A stretch of 64,000 bases of DNA from Pseudomonadota bacterium (GCA_021821945.1 JAJZTF010000014.1:1-64000), one strand, 5' to 3'; shown: positions 52,878-63,497, counted from the stretch's first letter. Made by a program: numbers and translations. Notes: generated from the sequence alone by a model not told the origin.

Positions 52878-55640
52878 GTGGTGAATCCATTGAAAGAGCC
52901 GACGACTGAAATACTGGGGAAAGGTAAAAGACGCTCGGATTCCTTTTTGCGCGCCATCCTGCAGACCATACCGGATCTTGTCTGGCTGAAGGACGAGAAC
53001 GGCGTCTTCATCGCGTGCAACAAGATGTTCGAGCGCTTCTATGGCGCGAGCGAATCAGAGATCGTGGGCAGGACCGATTACGATTTCGTCCCTCGAGAAC
53101 TGGCCGATTCATTCCGCAAGCACGATCTCATGGCGATGCGCTCAGGGAAGACGGATATCTCCGAAAGGTGGATCACGTTTGCCGATGACGGCCACCGCAT
53201 CTACATAGAGACGATCAAGGCTCCCATGTACGATGGGGAAGGCAGGCTGATCGGCGTGCTGGGCATCGCGCGCGACATCACCGCGCGCCGCTCCGATGCG
53301 GCCCGCATCCACAGGCTGACCCAGCTTTATGCAGCGCTCAGCCAGTGCAATCAGGCGATCGTGAGATCGACCTCAGAAGCCGAGCTTTTCCCCCAGGTCT
53401 GCGACGATGCAGTGCACTTCGGCGGCATGAGAATGGCCTGGATAGGAATCCTGGATCAGGAAAGCGGAAGGGTGAGACCCGTTGCGTTTTCCGGCGAAGG
53501 TTCAGAATATCTCGCCGACATAGAAATCACGGTGGATGGCACCCTTCCTTCTGGGCGCGGGCCGACCGGTGTCGCGATACGCGAGAACCGTCCATTCTGG
53601 TGCCAGGACTTCCAGAACGATCCGGCGACCATGGCCTGGCATGAAAGGGCGAAGCGTTTTGGCTGGGCATCCTCGGCTTCGCTGCCGCTCGTGAAAAAAG
53701 GCATTGCGGTCGGCGCCTTCACGCTTTATTCCAAGGATGTCGATGCGTTTGACGAGCCTTCCCGAAATCTGTTGCTCGAGATGGCGACGGACATCAGTTT
53801 TGCGATGGACAATTTCGAGAGCGAGGCCGTGCGCAAGAGCCTGGAGTTGCAGAGCGAGAACGAAAGATCCGTGCTCGAGCTTTTGGCGCGCGGCGAGTCG
53901 TTGCCGGCAATGCTGGATTTTCTTGCAAGAAGCTATGAAACGATGTATCCGGGCATGTACTGTTCGGTGCTGCTGGCAAGCCCCGACGGGAAGCATCTGG
54001 TGAAGGGGGCTGCGCCCAGCCTGCCGGATGCCTACATCGGCGCATTGGACGGCATGGAGATAGGGGAGGATTCGGGTTCTTGCAGCGTGGCGGCGTTCAG
54101 CAGGGAAGCCACCATCGTCGAGGACATCGCAAGCGATCCGCAATGGCGAAAATACAGGGAGATCGCCCTGAGCCAGGGCCTCGCATCCTGCTGGTCCATC
54201 CCCATCCTATCCACGAAGGAGCAGGTACTGGGCACCTTTGCGCTTTACGGTTCGCAGCCCAGAGCCCCCAAGCCTCTGGAACTGGCCGCACTCGGCAGAG
54301 GCGCGCATCTTGCGAGCCTTGCGATAGAGCGCGCGCAGAACGAGGCGCGCATCGTGCAGCTTGCGCATTTCGATGCGCTGACTGGATTGCCCAACCTGAC
54401 CCTGCTCAAAGACAGGGTCGCGCATGCGATGGGCATGGCGCAGAGGAGCGGCAGCCAGGTGGCCTTGATGTTTCTCGATCTCGATCACTTCAAGAATGTC
54501 AACGACACTTTGGGGCACAGGATAGGCGACGAGCTCCTCGTCCAGCTTTCCCGGCGATTGAAGAGCGTGCTGCGCGATGAGGATACGCTGTCCCGCATGG
54601 GGGGGGACGAGTTCATCTTTGTCCTGCCAGGCACGGATGCCGACGGGGCTGCGCATGTGGCAGAAAAATTGCTGGAGACGGTGGCGAGCCCCTATCAGAT
54701 CCGGCAGTACGAGCTGTCCGTGACGCCTTCGGTCGGCATCGCGATCTATCCTGCCGACGGGACCGATTTCGACAGGTTGTACCAGTGCGCCGATGTGGCG
54801 ATGTATCGCGCGAAGCGGGATGGGCGCAACTGCTTCCGCTTCTTCACGAGCGAGATGCAGGAGCGCTCTTCAAGGCGCATGCAGCTCGAGAATGCGCTGC
54901 GCCAGGCGCTTATGCATGACCAGTTCGAGCTCTATTATCAGCCCCAGATCTCCATCGAGGACGGCAGTCTGGTCGGTGCAGAGGCGTTGCTGCGCTGGCA
55001 GCATCCGGAACTCGGTGCAATTTCTCCGGCTGAATTCATCCCGGTTGCCGAGGAGAGCGGACTGATCCTCGGGATAGGGGAGTGGGTGCTGCGTGAGGCC
55101 GCAAGACAGGCAAAGGCCTGGCTGGGCCAGGGATTGGAGCTCACGATCGCGGTGAACCTTTCCGCTGTCCAGTTCCGGCAGGCGAACCTGTCGCAGAAGA
55201 TCATGCAGATTTTGAACGAGGCGCAGCTGCCGCCGCGGCATATCGAGCTCGAGCTGACCGAAAGCGTGGCGATGGAGGTGCCCATGGCGGCCATCGCGGT
55301 GATGGACGAGCTTCATGAGCGGGGCTTTCGCATGTCGATAGACGACTTCGGCACGGGCTATTCCTCCCTGAGCTACCTCAGAAAATTCAAGATCAACAAG
55401 CTCAAGATAGACCAGTCCTTCGTGAGCAGCATCTTCGATGATCCCGAAAGCCGGGCGATCGTGAGCGCGATCATCACGCTTGCGGACAGCCTCGGATTCG
55501 AGACGATCGCCGAAGGAGTGGAGACGGAGGAACAGCTGGAATTCCTGCGCATGAGGGGATGCAGGGAGGTCCAGGGATACTATTTCAGCAAGCCTTTAAG
55601 GGTCCGGGAGTTCGAGGCGTTTGTGCTCACCCGGCGGTAA
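52878..55640 (+). CDS. PAS-GAF-GAF-GGDEF-EAL cyclic-di-GMP enzyme
   Basis: 920 aa, no membrane segment, so cytosolic. PAS (about 20-140, LVWLKDENGVFIACNKMFE), two GAF-type domains (about 145-320 and 340-480), GGDEF (RMGGDEFIF) with the RDED inhibition site eight residues before it, and EAL (EALLRWQH, ELTESVAM, DDFGTGYSS). Both enzyme signatures are complete, and unlike the protein at 1585-4338 it has the RxxD site. The start is GTG (52878 or the next codon at 52881), with a palindrome just upstream. Confidence 0.93.
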   Translation: MVNPLKEPTTEILGKGKRRSDSFLRAILQTIPDLVWLKDENGVFIACNKMFERFYGASESEIVGRTDYDFVPRELADSFRKHDLMAMRSGKTDISERWITFADDGHRIYIETIKAPMYDGEGRLIGVLGIARDITARRSDAARIHRLTQLYAALSQCNQAIVRSTSEAELFPQVCDDAVHFGGMRMAWIGILDQESGRVRPVAFSGEGSEYLADIEITVDGTLPSGRGPTGVAIRENRPFWCQDFQNDPATMAWHERAKRFGWASSASLPLVKKGIAVGAFTLYSKDVDAFDEPSRNLLLEMATDISFAMDNFESEAVRKSLELQSENERSVLELLARGESLPAMLDFLARSYETMYPGMYCSVLLASPDGKHLVKGAAPSLPDAYIGALDGMEIGEDSGSCSVAAFSREATIVEDIASDPQWRKYREIALSQGLASCWSIPILSTKEQVLGTFALYGSQPRAPKPLELAALGRGAHLASLAIERAQNEARIVQLAHFDALTGLPNLTLLKDRVAHAMGMAQRSGSQVALMFLDLDHFKNVNDTLGHRIGDELLVQLSRRLKSVLRDEDTLSRMGGDEFIFVLPGTDADGAAHVAEKLLETVASPYQIRQYELSVTPSVGIAIYPADGTDFDRLYQCADVAMYRAKRDGRNCFRFFTSEMQERSSRRMQLENALRQALMHDQFELYYQPQISIEDGSLVGAEALLRWQHPELGAISPAEFIPVAEESGLILGIGEWVLREAARQAKAWLGQGLELTIAVNLSAVQFRQANLSQKIMQILNEAQLPPRHIELELTESVAMEVPMAAIAVMDELHERGFRMSIDDFGTGYSSLSYLRKFKINKLKIDQSFVSSIFDDPESRAIVSAIITLADSLGFETIAEGVETEEQLEFLRMRGCREVQGYYFSKPLRVREFEAFVLTRR

Positions 55641-55727
55641 ATGGCGGGTTTTTCCGCATCTTTTCGGCGTTTCGCCATACATGCCATGTGATATTTTGCA
55701 GTTGTCGCTAATGCACAAGGGCAGATC

Positions 55728-58700
55728 ATGGCACCCAATCCAAAAATTCGTTTAGTTGACACCGAGAGCGAAGAGTCCATCGCCCGGGCCATACAGGAAG
55801 CGCGCGCCCACCAGGAAGCCGAGACCCAGGCGGGATTCTCGGCGCAGGCAAGGGCCCGCGCGGAGGCGCATGCGCGCGCGATCGCCCAGGCGCGCGTCAA
55901 GATGGAAATGGAGCTGATCGCCCAGCTGGAATCCAAATGCCAGGAGGAGGCGAAGCTCTTCGACCTGGCCCAGGCCCGCATGGAGACCGAGAAGCGGCTT
56001 TCCCTCGAGATCGCGGAAAAGCAGAGGCTGGAAAGGCAGCTGGCCGAGGAAAACCAGGCGAGACTGCTGGCAGAGGAGAAGGCGCGAGAGGAACTGCAAA
56101 AACGCCTGCAGGCCGAGCAGGAGGCAAACGAGACTGCTGAAAGGAAGGCGAATGCGGAACGCGAACTGATTGCGCTGCTGGAACAGCAATGCCATGCCGA
56201 GCAGCAGGCTTTAAGGCGTGCCGAAGACGAGATCAGGGCGGTCGAAATCAAGAAGGAAAGGCTACTGGCCCAGGCCGAGCAGGCTGTCTCCGAGCGCATG
56301 GCGGCTGAACAGCAGCAGCGCGAGATTGCAGAGGAAAAGCTGAAGATAGAGACCGAGCTCGCCGAGACGGCGCGCCTGCGCATCGAGAGCGAGGCCGAAT
56401 TGCTGCGCCTTTCCCGTGAAAGGGCAGAGAGCGAGCAGTATGAAATGGAACAGATCGGCAAGCGTCTCGAAGCTGAACGCGAAGCCGAAAGGGCGTCGGA
56501 AAACCGCGCCAGGTTAGAACAGCAGGCAGCCTTGCTTGCCCAGGAAAAGGCCGCCACGGACAGCACGATCGCCCGCCTGCAGGAAGAAAAACTCGCAGAG
56601 CAGCAGCGTCTCGTTGAATTGCTCGACGCCAAGCGCCTTGCAGAGCAGGCCGGGCTGGACGCCGAAAAATCGAGAACGGAAGCCGAGGCGGAAGCGCTGC
56701 GCGAACTCGAGGCAAGAAGAAGGGCCGATGCGGATGCCGAAGAGGCAGCCATCAAGCGCGCCGAGTCTGACAAGGCCGCAGCCCTGATGGCGATGAGGCG
56801 CAAGGAAGCCGAAGAACAGGCAAATGCACTAGCCGATGAGCGCATGCAGCAGGAAAGCCTGGCTTTCGATGCGGCAAGAAAGCGTGCGGAAGCCGAGGCA
56901 AATGCGAAGGCAGAGGCTGAACGCAAGGAAGCGGCAGAGCGCGAATCGACCAGACTCTTGCAGGGCCTGGCCGAGGCGGACAGAAAGGCTGCAGCTCAGC
57001 ATGAGGAAGCGCAGGCATTGCTGTTGCAGGCGGAGCACGATGCGAAGGCAAGGCTGGAGTGCGAGAATCTGGCATTTCACGCCGCCGCGCAGAAGATGGC
57101 GAGCGAGCGGGATCTGCTGCAACTTGCCCAGCAGCGCGCAGAGACGGAAATGGAGGCGGCAAAGGCGCTGCAGCTGCAGCTGCAGGCAGAAGCGCATGCG
57201 GTCAGTCTGGAAAATGAACGCAGGGCCGCAGCAGAGCGGGCGCTTGAGGCGGCTCTGGAAAAGGCTAGGCTGGAGGCCGAGCTCAAGGAATCTGCACAAC
57301 GCGAGATCCACGCTGTCGAGATTGCAAGGCAAAACCTGCTTGAAAAGCTGCAGCTCCAGAATGCCGTCCTGCAGGCGGCACAGCAGCATGCCGAAGTTCT
57401 GCTCGCCGAGAAGCTTGCCGTTCAGGAAAAGCTCGGTGCTGAAAAGGCGCTGATATCGGCAGTCCAGGAAAAAATATCGGCCCTCGAAAGAGCGGCTGAA
57501 GAATCCATGCTACGCGCCGCACTCGAAGACGAGGAGAGGCGCATTGCCGAGGAAAGGGAAGTGGCTGAGTCGCGCGCGAACGCCGCGCTGGAAGCCGCGC
57601 TGAAAGCCCATCAGCTCGCGATCGATTCGAGCAATCGGCGCGCGGAATCGGAAGCCCGCGCAGAAGAAATCGCAAGGGAAACCGTTGAGCTCAACGAGCG
57701 TGCGTTGAGCGATGCAAGAAAGCAGGAAGAGGCGGCGATACGCGAGCTCAACATCGCAAGGTTGCGCGCCGAGACGGAACGGCGGGCGCTTGAAGAGAAG
57801 GAAGAGCTGATCAGGAAGGAAGCGCTTGCAACCGCAGCCCTGAACAGGGAAATGATCGAGGCGAGGAAGGCGCACGAGGAGGCGATGGCCCGCGCAGAGA
57901 ACATGGCAAGGCTGCGCGTGGAAGAAGAAAACAAGGCGGCCGAAGCCGAGCGCGAACGCATCCGCAGCGAAGCGCGCGCATCGGTCGCCGCAAAGAAGCT
58001 TGCGGAAAAGGCAAGGCAGGCCTCCAGGGCTGCGGAGAAAAACAGGCAGCTTACATTGCAGCTCGCAGAACAGGAAAGGCATCGCCTTGAGAAGGAGGCC
58101 GAACTGCAGACTCAGCTCGAGCATCGCGCCCTGCTCGAAGCTCAGGCAGCTGCGCTAATGGATGAGCGGATCGCTGCCGAGAAGCTGGCAGGCGATGCGG
58201 AAAGGGAAAGCATCTCCCGCGAGCAGGCACTGAAGATGCGCGCAGAGAAGAAGATTTGCGAAATCACGAAGAGGATAGATGAGGCATCGCTCGAAGCGGA
58301 AAAGATGATCGAGCAGAGAAGGCTTGAGCAGATGCGCGCAGCAAAGGCGGAAGAAGAAAGAGCGAATGCCGAACGCCAGGAACTCGCCGCCGCCAGGGAG
58401 CTTGCAGCTGCCAAGGAAGAGGCTGCTGCAGTTGCCGCGCAGCGGCTTTCCTTGCAAAGGGAAATTCTCCAAATGGAGCAAGGCAGGCTGGCAAGCGAGC
58501 AGGAATCGCTGGCTGCCGAAGCAAGGCGCCGCATCGAAGAAGCCAGTGCCGCAGCGGATGCGGAAAATCGGGCTGTTGCAGAAAGGGAGGCGCTGGAACT
58601 TGCGCGCAAGAAGGCTAGGCTTGAAAAGAAGGCCGCCAGGCAGGCGAAGCAGCAGGCCGAACGGGAGTCGCAGGAAGTGTCCATGCTTGCCGAGTCTGTC

Positions 58701-58916
58701 GGTCGCCATCATTCGCAGGGAAGTTATCTTGTTTCCACGCTCAAGATGACAGGGCTGCTCTCAGCGGTGCTGATCGCAGGTTACGGCAGCGCCTATCTCG
58801 GCACGCATACCGCCCAGGTCGTCAATCCCGTGGTGGTCCGGCATCAGGATGCGCCGCCGATCGAATTGAAACTCGATACACAGTTGAGCGCTACAGCATT
58901 TCAATCAGGGCATTGA
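55728..58916 (+). CDS. Giant Ala/Glu-rich coiled-coil protein with C-terminal membrane anchor
   Basis: 1062 aa, of which about 1-980 is almost uninterrupted Ala/Glu/Arg/Lys/Gln-rich sequence with heptad-like spacing, predicting one very long coiled coil. A hydrophobic segment (LLSAVLIAGYGSAYLG, about 1005-1020) and a 40-residue tail follow, so it is probably a tail-anchored filament- or scaffold-like protein. No enzymatic motif. A long Ser/Ala/Arg-rich frame on the opposite strand is a by-product. Its end overlaps glnD by 26 bp (convergent). Function unknown; structural or polar-organising roles are typical guesses. Confidence 0.85.
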   Translation: MAPNPKIRLVDTESEESIARAIQEARAHQEAETQAGFSAQARARAEAHARAIAQARVKMEMELIAQLESKCQEEAKLFDLAQARMETEKRLSLEIAEKQRLERQLAEENQARLLAEEKAREELQKRLQAEQEANETAERKANAERELIALLEQQCHAEQQALRRAEDEIRAVEIKKERLLAQAEQAVSERMAAEQQQREIAEEKLKIETELAETARLRIESEAELLRLSRERAESEQYEMEQIGKRLEAEREAERASENRARLEQQAALLAQEKAATDSTIARLQEEKLAEQQRLVELLDAKRLAEQAGLDAEKSRTEAEAEALRELEARRRADADAEEAAIKRAESDKAAALMAMRRKEAEEQANALADERMQQESLAFDAARKRAEAEANAKAEAERKEAAERESTRLLQGLAEADRKAAAQHEEAQALLLQAEHDAKARLECENLAFHAAAQKMASERDLLQLAQQRAETEMEAAKALQLQLQAEAHAVSLENERRAAAERALEAALEKARLEAELKESAQREIHAVEIARQNLLEKLQLQNAVLQAAQQHAEVLLAEKLAVQEKLGAEKALISAVQEKISALERAAEESMLRAALEDEERRIAEEREVAESRANAALEAALKAHQLAIDSSNRRAESEARAEEIARETVELNERALSDARKQEEAAIRELNIARLRAETERRALEEKEELIRKEALATAALNREMIEARKAHEEAMARAENMARLRVEEENKAAEAERERIRSEARASVAAKKLAEKARQASRAAEKNRQLTLQLAEQERHRLEKEAELQTQLEHRALLEAQAAALMDERIAAEKLAGDAERESISREQALKMRAEKKICEITKRIDEASLEAEKMIEQRRLEQMRAAKAEEERANAERQELAAARELAAAKEEAAAVAAQRLSLQREILQMEQGRLASEQESLAAEARRRIEEASAAADAENRAVAEREALELARKKARLEKKAARQAKQQAERESQEVSMLAESVGRHHSQGSYLVSTLKMTGLLSAVLIAGYGSAYLGTHTAQVVNPVVVRHQDAPPIELKLDTQLSATAFQSGH

Positions 58917-61431
58917 GAAAGGCGCCAGCATCCTGGGGATGACCCAGGATGTCGCCGCTGATCCAGAAGACGTCCTCGGCGCGGCTGCCCAGCGTGTTTA
59001 TCTTTGCGCGATGCAGGACGATGCCGTGCTGGTCCATCAGCTTCGCGATTTGCGCAAGCAGCCCCGGCCTGTCGCCGGCGATCAGCGAGAGCATGTAAAG
59101 GCCGCGCCTGTCCTTTTCGATGTTGATCTTGCCCTCGATCGGAAAGTGCTTAAGCTGCCTGTTCACGCGTCCAGCCGCGATCGGGTCTATCGGCCTGGCC
59201 TCGGCGATTCTTGCCGCGAGTTCGAATTCGATGTAGTTCATCAGGTCGCGATAGGCCATTTCGCTCCTGTTGATTTCCATCACCTGAAAGCTGTTCAGCG
59301 CATATCCATGGTGGGTCGTGTGTATCTTGGCTTCCATGATGGTGTAATGCATGCGCGCAAAAAATGCGCAGATGCGCGCGAAGAGCTGTCTCTGGTCGCG
59401 GCAGTAGACCATCACCTGAAGCCCCGTGCCGGCGCGGCTCAAACGTGTCTTGACGACGGGTGAGGACGGATTGGGACGATAGGCCAGAAGGCGCGTGTGC
59501 CATGCGATCTCGTGCGCCTCGTGGTCCTGGAAGTAGCTGTCGTCGAGCTGCGCCCAGAGCAGTCTGTACGACTCGGGAGGGATCGCATAGAGGTTGAGCG
59601 TGGCGGAGGCCTCGGCGCGTATCTTTGCAAGATGGTCGGTCGATGCGCCTTCTCTGAGATAGCGGCGCGTCATCTGGAACAGGTCTTCCATCAGCTTCGC
59701 CTTCCAGGCATTCCAAACCTTGGGGCTGGTTCCCTGAACGTCCGCGACCGTCAGCAGATAGAGCGCAATCAGATAGCGCTCGTTCTTCATCCGGCCTGCA
59801 AAATCGGCGATCACCTCGGGGTCTGAAAGGTCCTGCTTCTGTGCGGTTGCGGAGAGCGTCAGATGCTGTTCCACCAGCCACACGATGAGGTCTGCATCAT
59901 CCGCATCGAGTTCATGCTGCCTGCAGAACAGGCGCGCATCCTGCATGCCGAGCTTGGAATGGTCGCCTCCGCGCCCTTTTGCGATGTCGTGGAAGAGCCC
60001 TGCGATGTAGAGCACTTCCGGCCTTGCGAATTCGCCCATCAGCCTGTGGCAGAGCGGCACTTCATGCGCGTATCTTGCGATCGTGAAGCGCCGCAGATTG
60101 CGGACCACCATCAAAATGTGCTCGTCCACCGTGTATACGTGAAAGAGGTCGTGCTGCATCTGGCCGATGATCCTGCCGAACGCCGGGAGGTAGCGGCCCA
60201 GTATGCCGTATTGGCGCATGCGCCTTAACGCATCGATGACGCCCTGCGGCTGGCGCAGTATCTCCATGAAGCGCGCCCGGTTCGCAGGATCCTTCCGGAA
60301 TGCGGAATCTATCCTGTGCCGGGCACGCCAGAGGGCGCGCAGCGTCATTGCGGTGAGGTCCTTGAGTTCCGGGTTCTTCTGCATGATCAGGAAGAGCTCG
60401 AATATCGCCTCGGGTTTCTTCTCGAAGAGCTGTTCGTCGCGAATGGCGAGGAGGTTTCCTGTGGTGCGGAAGCGTTCGTTGAGCACGCGCTCCCGGGGCG
60501 TTTCAGCAAACAGATGGTCGTGCAGGTTCTGCAGCAGTATCGTGTTGAACTGGCGCACGGCAAGCTTCGTGCGGTAATAGCGCTGCATCAGATGCTCGCT
60601 GGCACGGCGGCCCGCCGAAGCATGGATGCCCATCTGTTCTGCAAGGGCTGTCTGGAATTCGAACAGCAGACGGTCTTCCCTGCGCATCGCGATATAGTGC
60701 AGCCGCGTGCGCAGCGTCTTGAGCAGCGCATCGTGCCTTGCGAGCTGGCGCGCCTCGGAAAGGGTGATCAGGCCTGCCCTTGCAAGCTCGGGCCACTTCG
60801 TGCCTATGTTGGCTGCGCGGCTGATCCAGGTGACCGTCTGAAGGTCGCGCAAACCGCCGGGGCTCTCCTTCAGGTTGGGTTCGAGATTGAAGTCCGCATC
60901 GTTGTAGCGCGCGTGGCGCTGCTGCTGCTCCTTGAGCTTTGCGTTGAAGAATGCCTTAGGGTCCAGCCTGAGATGAAGGGCGGATCGCATGCCGTCGAAC
61001 AGGACTGGATCGCCGGCGATCAGGCGGGCCTCAAGCAGATTGGTCTCTACGGTGATGTCGCTGGATTCTGTGATGCATTCGCCAACGGTGCGTATGCTGT
61101 GGCCGACTTCAAGTCCGATGTCCCAGAGCAGGGCGACGAGTTCGTGCAGCTTGCCCTTCAGGTCATCGTCGGGATCCTGGCCCAACAGGATCAGAATGTC
61201 TATGTCGGACTTCGGGTAGAGCTCGCCCCGCCCGTAACCGCCGACGGCGACGAGCGCAGGATTGCCGGGGAGGGCTATCGCCTGCCAGACGCTGGTCAGG
61301 TGGCGGTCTATCAGCCTGCTGTGTGCTTTCAACAACCGCGCCGCATTGCCGTCCCGGAGAAACGCGAGCTCGAGCGCCTGCCTGTCCTGCTTTATGGATT
61401 CCCTGAGCCTTGCGACATCGCAGTCTGACAT
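58891..61431 (-). CDS. glnD: [Protein-PII] uridylyltransferase/uridylyl-removing enzyme
   Basis: 846 aa bifunctional nitrogen sensor. Nucleotidyltransferase motif VGGYGRGELYPKSDIDILI near residue 65-85; HD domain with LFHDIAKGRGGDHSKLG; two ACT domains at the C-terminus (VMVYCRDQRQLFARI and LSLIAGDRPGLLAQI). Length matches the family (about 860-890). It follows map by 2 bp. Confidence 0.97.
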   Translation of the reverse strand: MSDCDVARLRESIKQDRQALELAFLRDGNAARLLKAHSRLIDRHLTSVWQAIALPGNPALVAVGGYGRGELYPKSDIDILILLGQDPDDDLKGKLHELVALLWDIGLEVGHSIRTVGECITESSDITVETNLLEARLIAGDPVLFDGMRSALHLRLDPKAFFNAKLKEQQQRHARYNDADFNLEPNLKESPGGLRDLQTVTWISRAANIGTKWPELARAGLITLSEARQLARHDALLKTLRTRLHYIAMRREDRLLFEFQTALAEQMGIHASAGRRASEHLMQRYYRTKLAVRQFNTILLQNLHDHLFAETPRERVLNERFRTTGNLLAIRDEQLFEKKPEAIFELFLIMQKNPELKDLTAMTLRALWRARHRIDSAFRKDPANRARFMEILRQPQGVIDALRRMRQYGILGRYLPAFGRIIGQMQHDLFHVYTVDEHILMVVRNLRRFTIARYAHEVPLCHRLMGEFARPEVLYIAGLFHDIAKGRGGDHSKLGMQDARLFCRQHELDADDADLIVWLVEQHLTLSATAQKQDLSDPEVIADFAGRMKNERYLIALYLLTVADVQGTSPKVWNAWKAKLMEDLFQMTRRYLREGASTDHLAKIRAEASATLNLYAIPPESYRLLWAQLDDSYFQDHEAHEIAWHTRLLAYRPNPSSPVVKTRLSRAGTGLQVMVYCRDQRQLFARICAFFARMHYTIMEAKIHTTHHGYALNSFQVMEINRSEMAYRDLMNYIEFELAARIAEARPIDPIAAGRVNRQLKHFPIEGKINIEKDRRGLYMLSLIAGDRPGLLAQIAKLMDQHGIVLHRAKINTLGSRAEDVFWISGDILGHPQDAGAFLNALIEML

Positions 61432-61433
61432 GA

Positions 61434-62222
61434 TCAGGGAGGCGGCGGGGTGCCTGCGGAGACCGTCAGCACCTCAAAGCCGGTGTCGGTCACGAGTATC
61501 GTATGTTCGTACTGTGCGGAGAGGCTGTGGTCGCGGGTTACGATTGTCCAACCGTCGCCAAGCTGCTTGATCTCCTTCTTCCCCGCATTGATCATGGGCT
61601 CTATCGTGAACACCATGCCCGCCTCGAGTCTGAGGCCGGTCTTGGGCCTGCCGTAATGCAGCACTTGCGGCTCCTCGTGGAATTTCGCGCCTATGCCGTG
61701 GCCGCAGAATTCGCGCACCACGCTGTAGCCTAACGGTTCGACGAAACTCTGGATCGCATATCCTATGTCGCCGAGATAGGCGCCAGCTCTCACCCTGTTG
61801 ATGCCCTTCCACATCGCCTGATAGGTTGTTTCGCACAAACGCCTGGCCTGGATGGAGGGCTCTCCGACGTAGTACATGCGGCTGCTGTCCCCGTGATAGC
61901 CGTCCTTGATCACCGTGATGTCGATGTTGACGATGTCTCCGTTCTTCAGCGCCTTTTCGCTGGGTACGCCGTGACAGATCTGGTGATTGATCGAGGTGCA
62001 GATGGACTTGGGATAGGGCGTGTGGCCGTTCGGCGCGTAGTTCAGGGGCGCGGGTATCGCATTTTGCACATTGACGATGAGGTCGTGGCAAAGCCTGTCG
62101 AGCTCGTTCGTGGTCACGCCCGGCTTGACGAAAGGCCCGATGTAGTCGAGCACCTCGCTGGTGAGGCGGCCGGCGACGCGCATCTTCTCGATTTCCTGCG
62201 GTGTTTTGATGGACACTGGCAT
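61434..62222 (-). CDS. map: Methionine aminopeptidase, type I
   Basis: 262 aa. Metal ligands are in the expected places: DITVIKDGYHGDSSRMY (two Asp), GHGIGAKFHEEPQ (His), FTIEPMIN (Glu) and the C-terminal QYEHTILVT (Glu). Removes N-terminal Met. map-glnD is a common betaproteobacterial pair; prfB lies upstream on the same strand. Confidence 0.97.
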   Translation of the reverse strand: MPVSIKTPQEIEKMRVAGRLTSEVLDYIGPFVKPGVTTNELDRLCHDLIVNVQNAIPAPLNYAPNGHTPYPKSICTSINHQICHGVPSEKALKNGDIVNIDITVIKDGYHGDSSRMYYVGEPSIQARRLCETTYQAMWKGINRVRAGAYLGDIGYAIQSFVEPLGYSVVREFCGHGIGAKFHEEPQVLHYGRPKTGLRLEAGMVFTIEPMINAGKKEIKQLGDGWTIVTRDHSLSAQYEHTILVTDTGFEVLTVSAGTPPPP

Positions 62223-62286
62223 GTTCTGTTCTCTATGGGTGAACCTAGGATTGCAATTCTATTCCCGACAAAATAATTTGGGAATA

Positions 62287-63391
62287 TCAGACTCCCTGTT
62301 TGAGGCTCGCCGAAATGAAATCGTCCAGATCTCCGTCCAGCACCGCCTGTGTATTTCCGACCTCGTGGTTGGTGCGCAGATCCTTGATGCGCGACTGATC
62401 CAGGACATAGGACCTGATCTGGTGCCCCCAGCCTATGTCTGTCTTTCCGTCTTCCATCGCCTGCTTCTCCTCGTTGCGCTTTCTCAGCTCCTCTTCGTAA
62501 AGGCGCGACTTCAGCATCGCCATCGCCTCCGCGCGGTTCCTGTGCTGGGAGCGGTCATTCTGGCACTGCACCACGATGTTCGTCGGAAGATGCGTGATGC
62601 GTATGGCCGAGTCCGTCTTGTTGATGTGCTGTCCGCCCGCACCCGATGCGCGGAATGTGTCTATGCGCAGGTCGGCCGGGTTGATCTCGATCTCGATCGA
62701 GTCATCCACTTCGGGATAGACGAAAACGCTGGAAAAGGAGGTGTGGCGGCGGTTTCCGGAATCGAAGGGGGATTTTCGCACCAGGCGGTGCACGCCGGTC
62801 TCGGTGCGCAGATGGCCGAATGCATATTCACCTATCACCTTGATCGATGCGCCCTTGATGCCTGCGACTTCGCCGTCGGACTGCTCCAGGATTTCCACCT
62901 GGAATCCCTTGCGCTCCGCATAGCGAAGATACATGCGCATCAGCATCGCGGCCCAGTCCTGGGCTTCCGTTCCTCCCGAGCCTGCCTGTATGTCGATGAA
63001 ACAGTTGTTCTGATCCATCGGGTGGCTGAACATCCGGCGAAATTCCATCTCCGAGACGCGACGCTCGATGTCCTTGATGTCATCGGCCGTGCTGTTGATC
63101 GAGTCCTCGTCCCCTTCCGCTTCCGACATCTCCAGGAGTTCCCTTGCGTCTGAAAGATCCTGACGGATCCTGGAAAGACCCAGGACTATGCCTTCCAGCG
63201 TCTTGCGCTCGCGCCCCAGTTCCTGGGCGCGTTTCGCGTCCTGCCAGATCGCGGGATCTTCGGCCAGCGCGGAGACTTCTGTCAGCCTTTCCTTCTTGGC
63301 ATCGTAGTCAAAGATACCTCCGTAATTCCGCGCTGCGTACTTCCAGGTCCTGCAGCTGGTTTTTGATGGCGTTGATTTTTTCTGCTTCCAT
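62287..63391 (-). CDS. prfB: Peptide chain release factor 2 with programmed +1 frameshift
   Basis: 367 aa after frameshift. The start is ATG at 63391 ([17 protein letters not shown]). Codon 27 is CTT (63313-63311) followed by an in-frame TGA (63310-63308). Skipping one T continues as GAC TAC GAT (DYDAKKERL) in the frame that ends at 62287. GGAGG three bases before CTT is the stimulatory Shine-Dalgarno-like element. The GGQ motif is present ([10 protein letters not shown] region and [13 protein letters not shown]). The open frame seen upstream of 63313 in the second phase is not coding. Confidence 0.96.
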
Positions 63392-63421
63392 GATGTTTTT
63401 TCTTGCGTTTCAAAGGAGCAT

Positions 63422-63427
63422 ATTATA
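63422..63427 (-). promoter_or_regulatory. -10 box of prfB
   Basis: Perfect TATAAT on the minus strand, 31 bp before the prfB ATG. The corresponding -35 (GGGTCA, 63450-63445) is weak. Confidence 0.5.
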
Positions 63428-63491
63428 GCGCAATCGGGCATGGCTGACCCGGTGTCGTCCTCACCTCATGCCATCATTTTTTTCGGTCGTA

Positions 63492-63497
63492 TATACT
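63492..63497 (+). promoter_or_regulatory. -10 box of the archease gene
   Basis: TATACT on the plus strand, 51 bp upstream of the proposed start. No good -35 is visible. Confidence 0.35.

Noticed and set aside
55580-58712. Ser/Ala/Arg-rich open frames opposite the coiled-coil gene
   Set aside because: Produced by the repetitive Ala/Glu codons of the real gene; no ribosome site.
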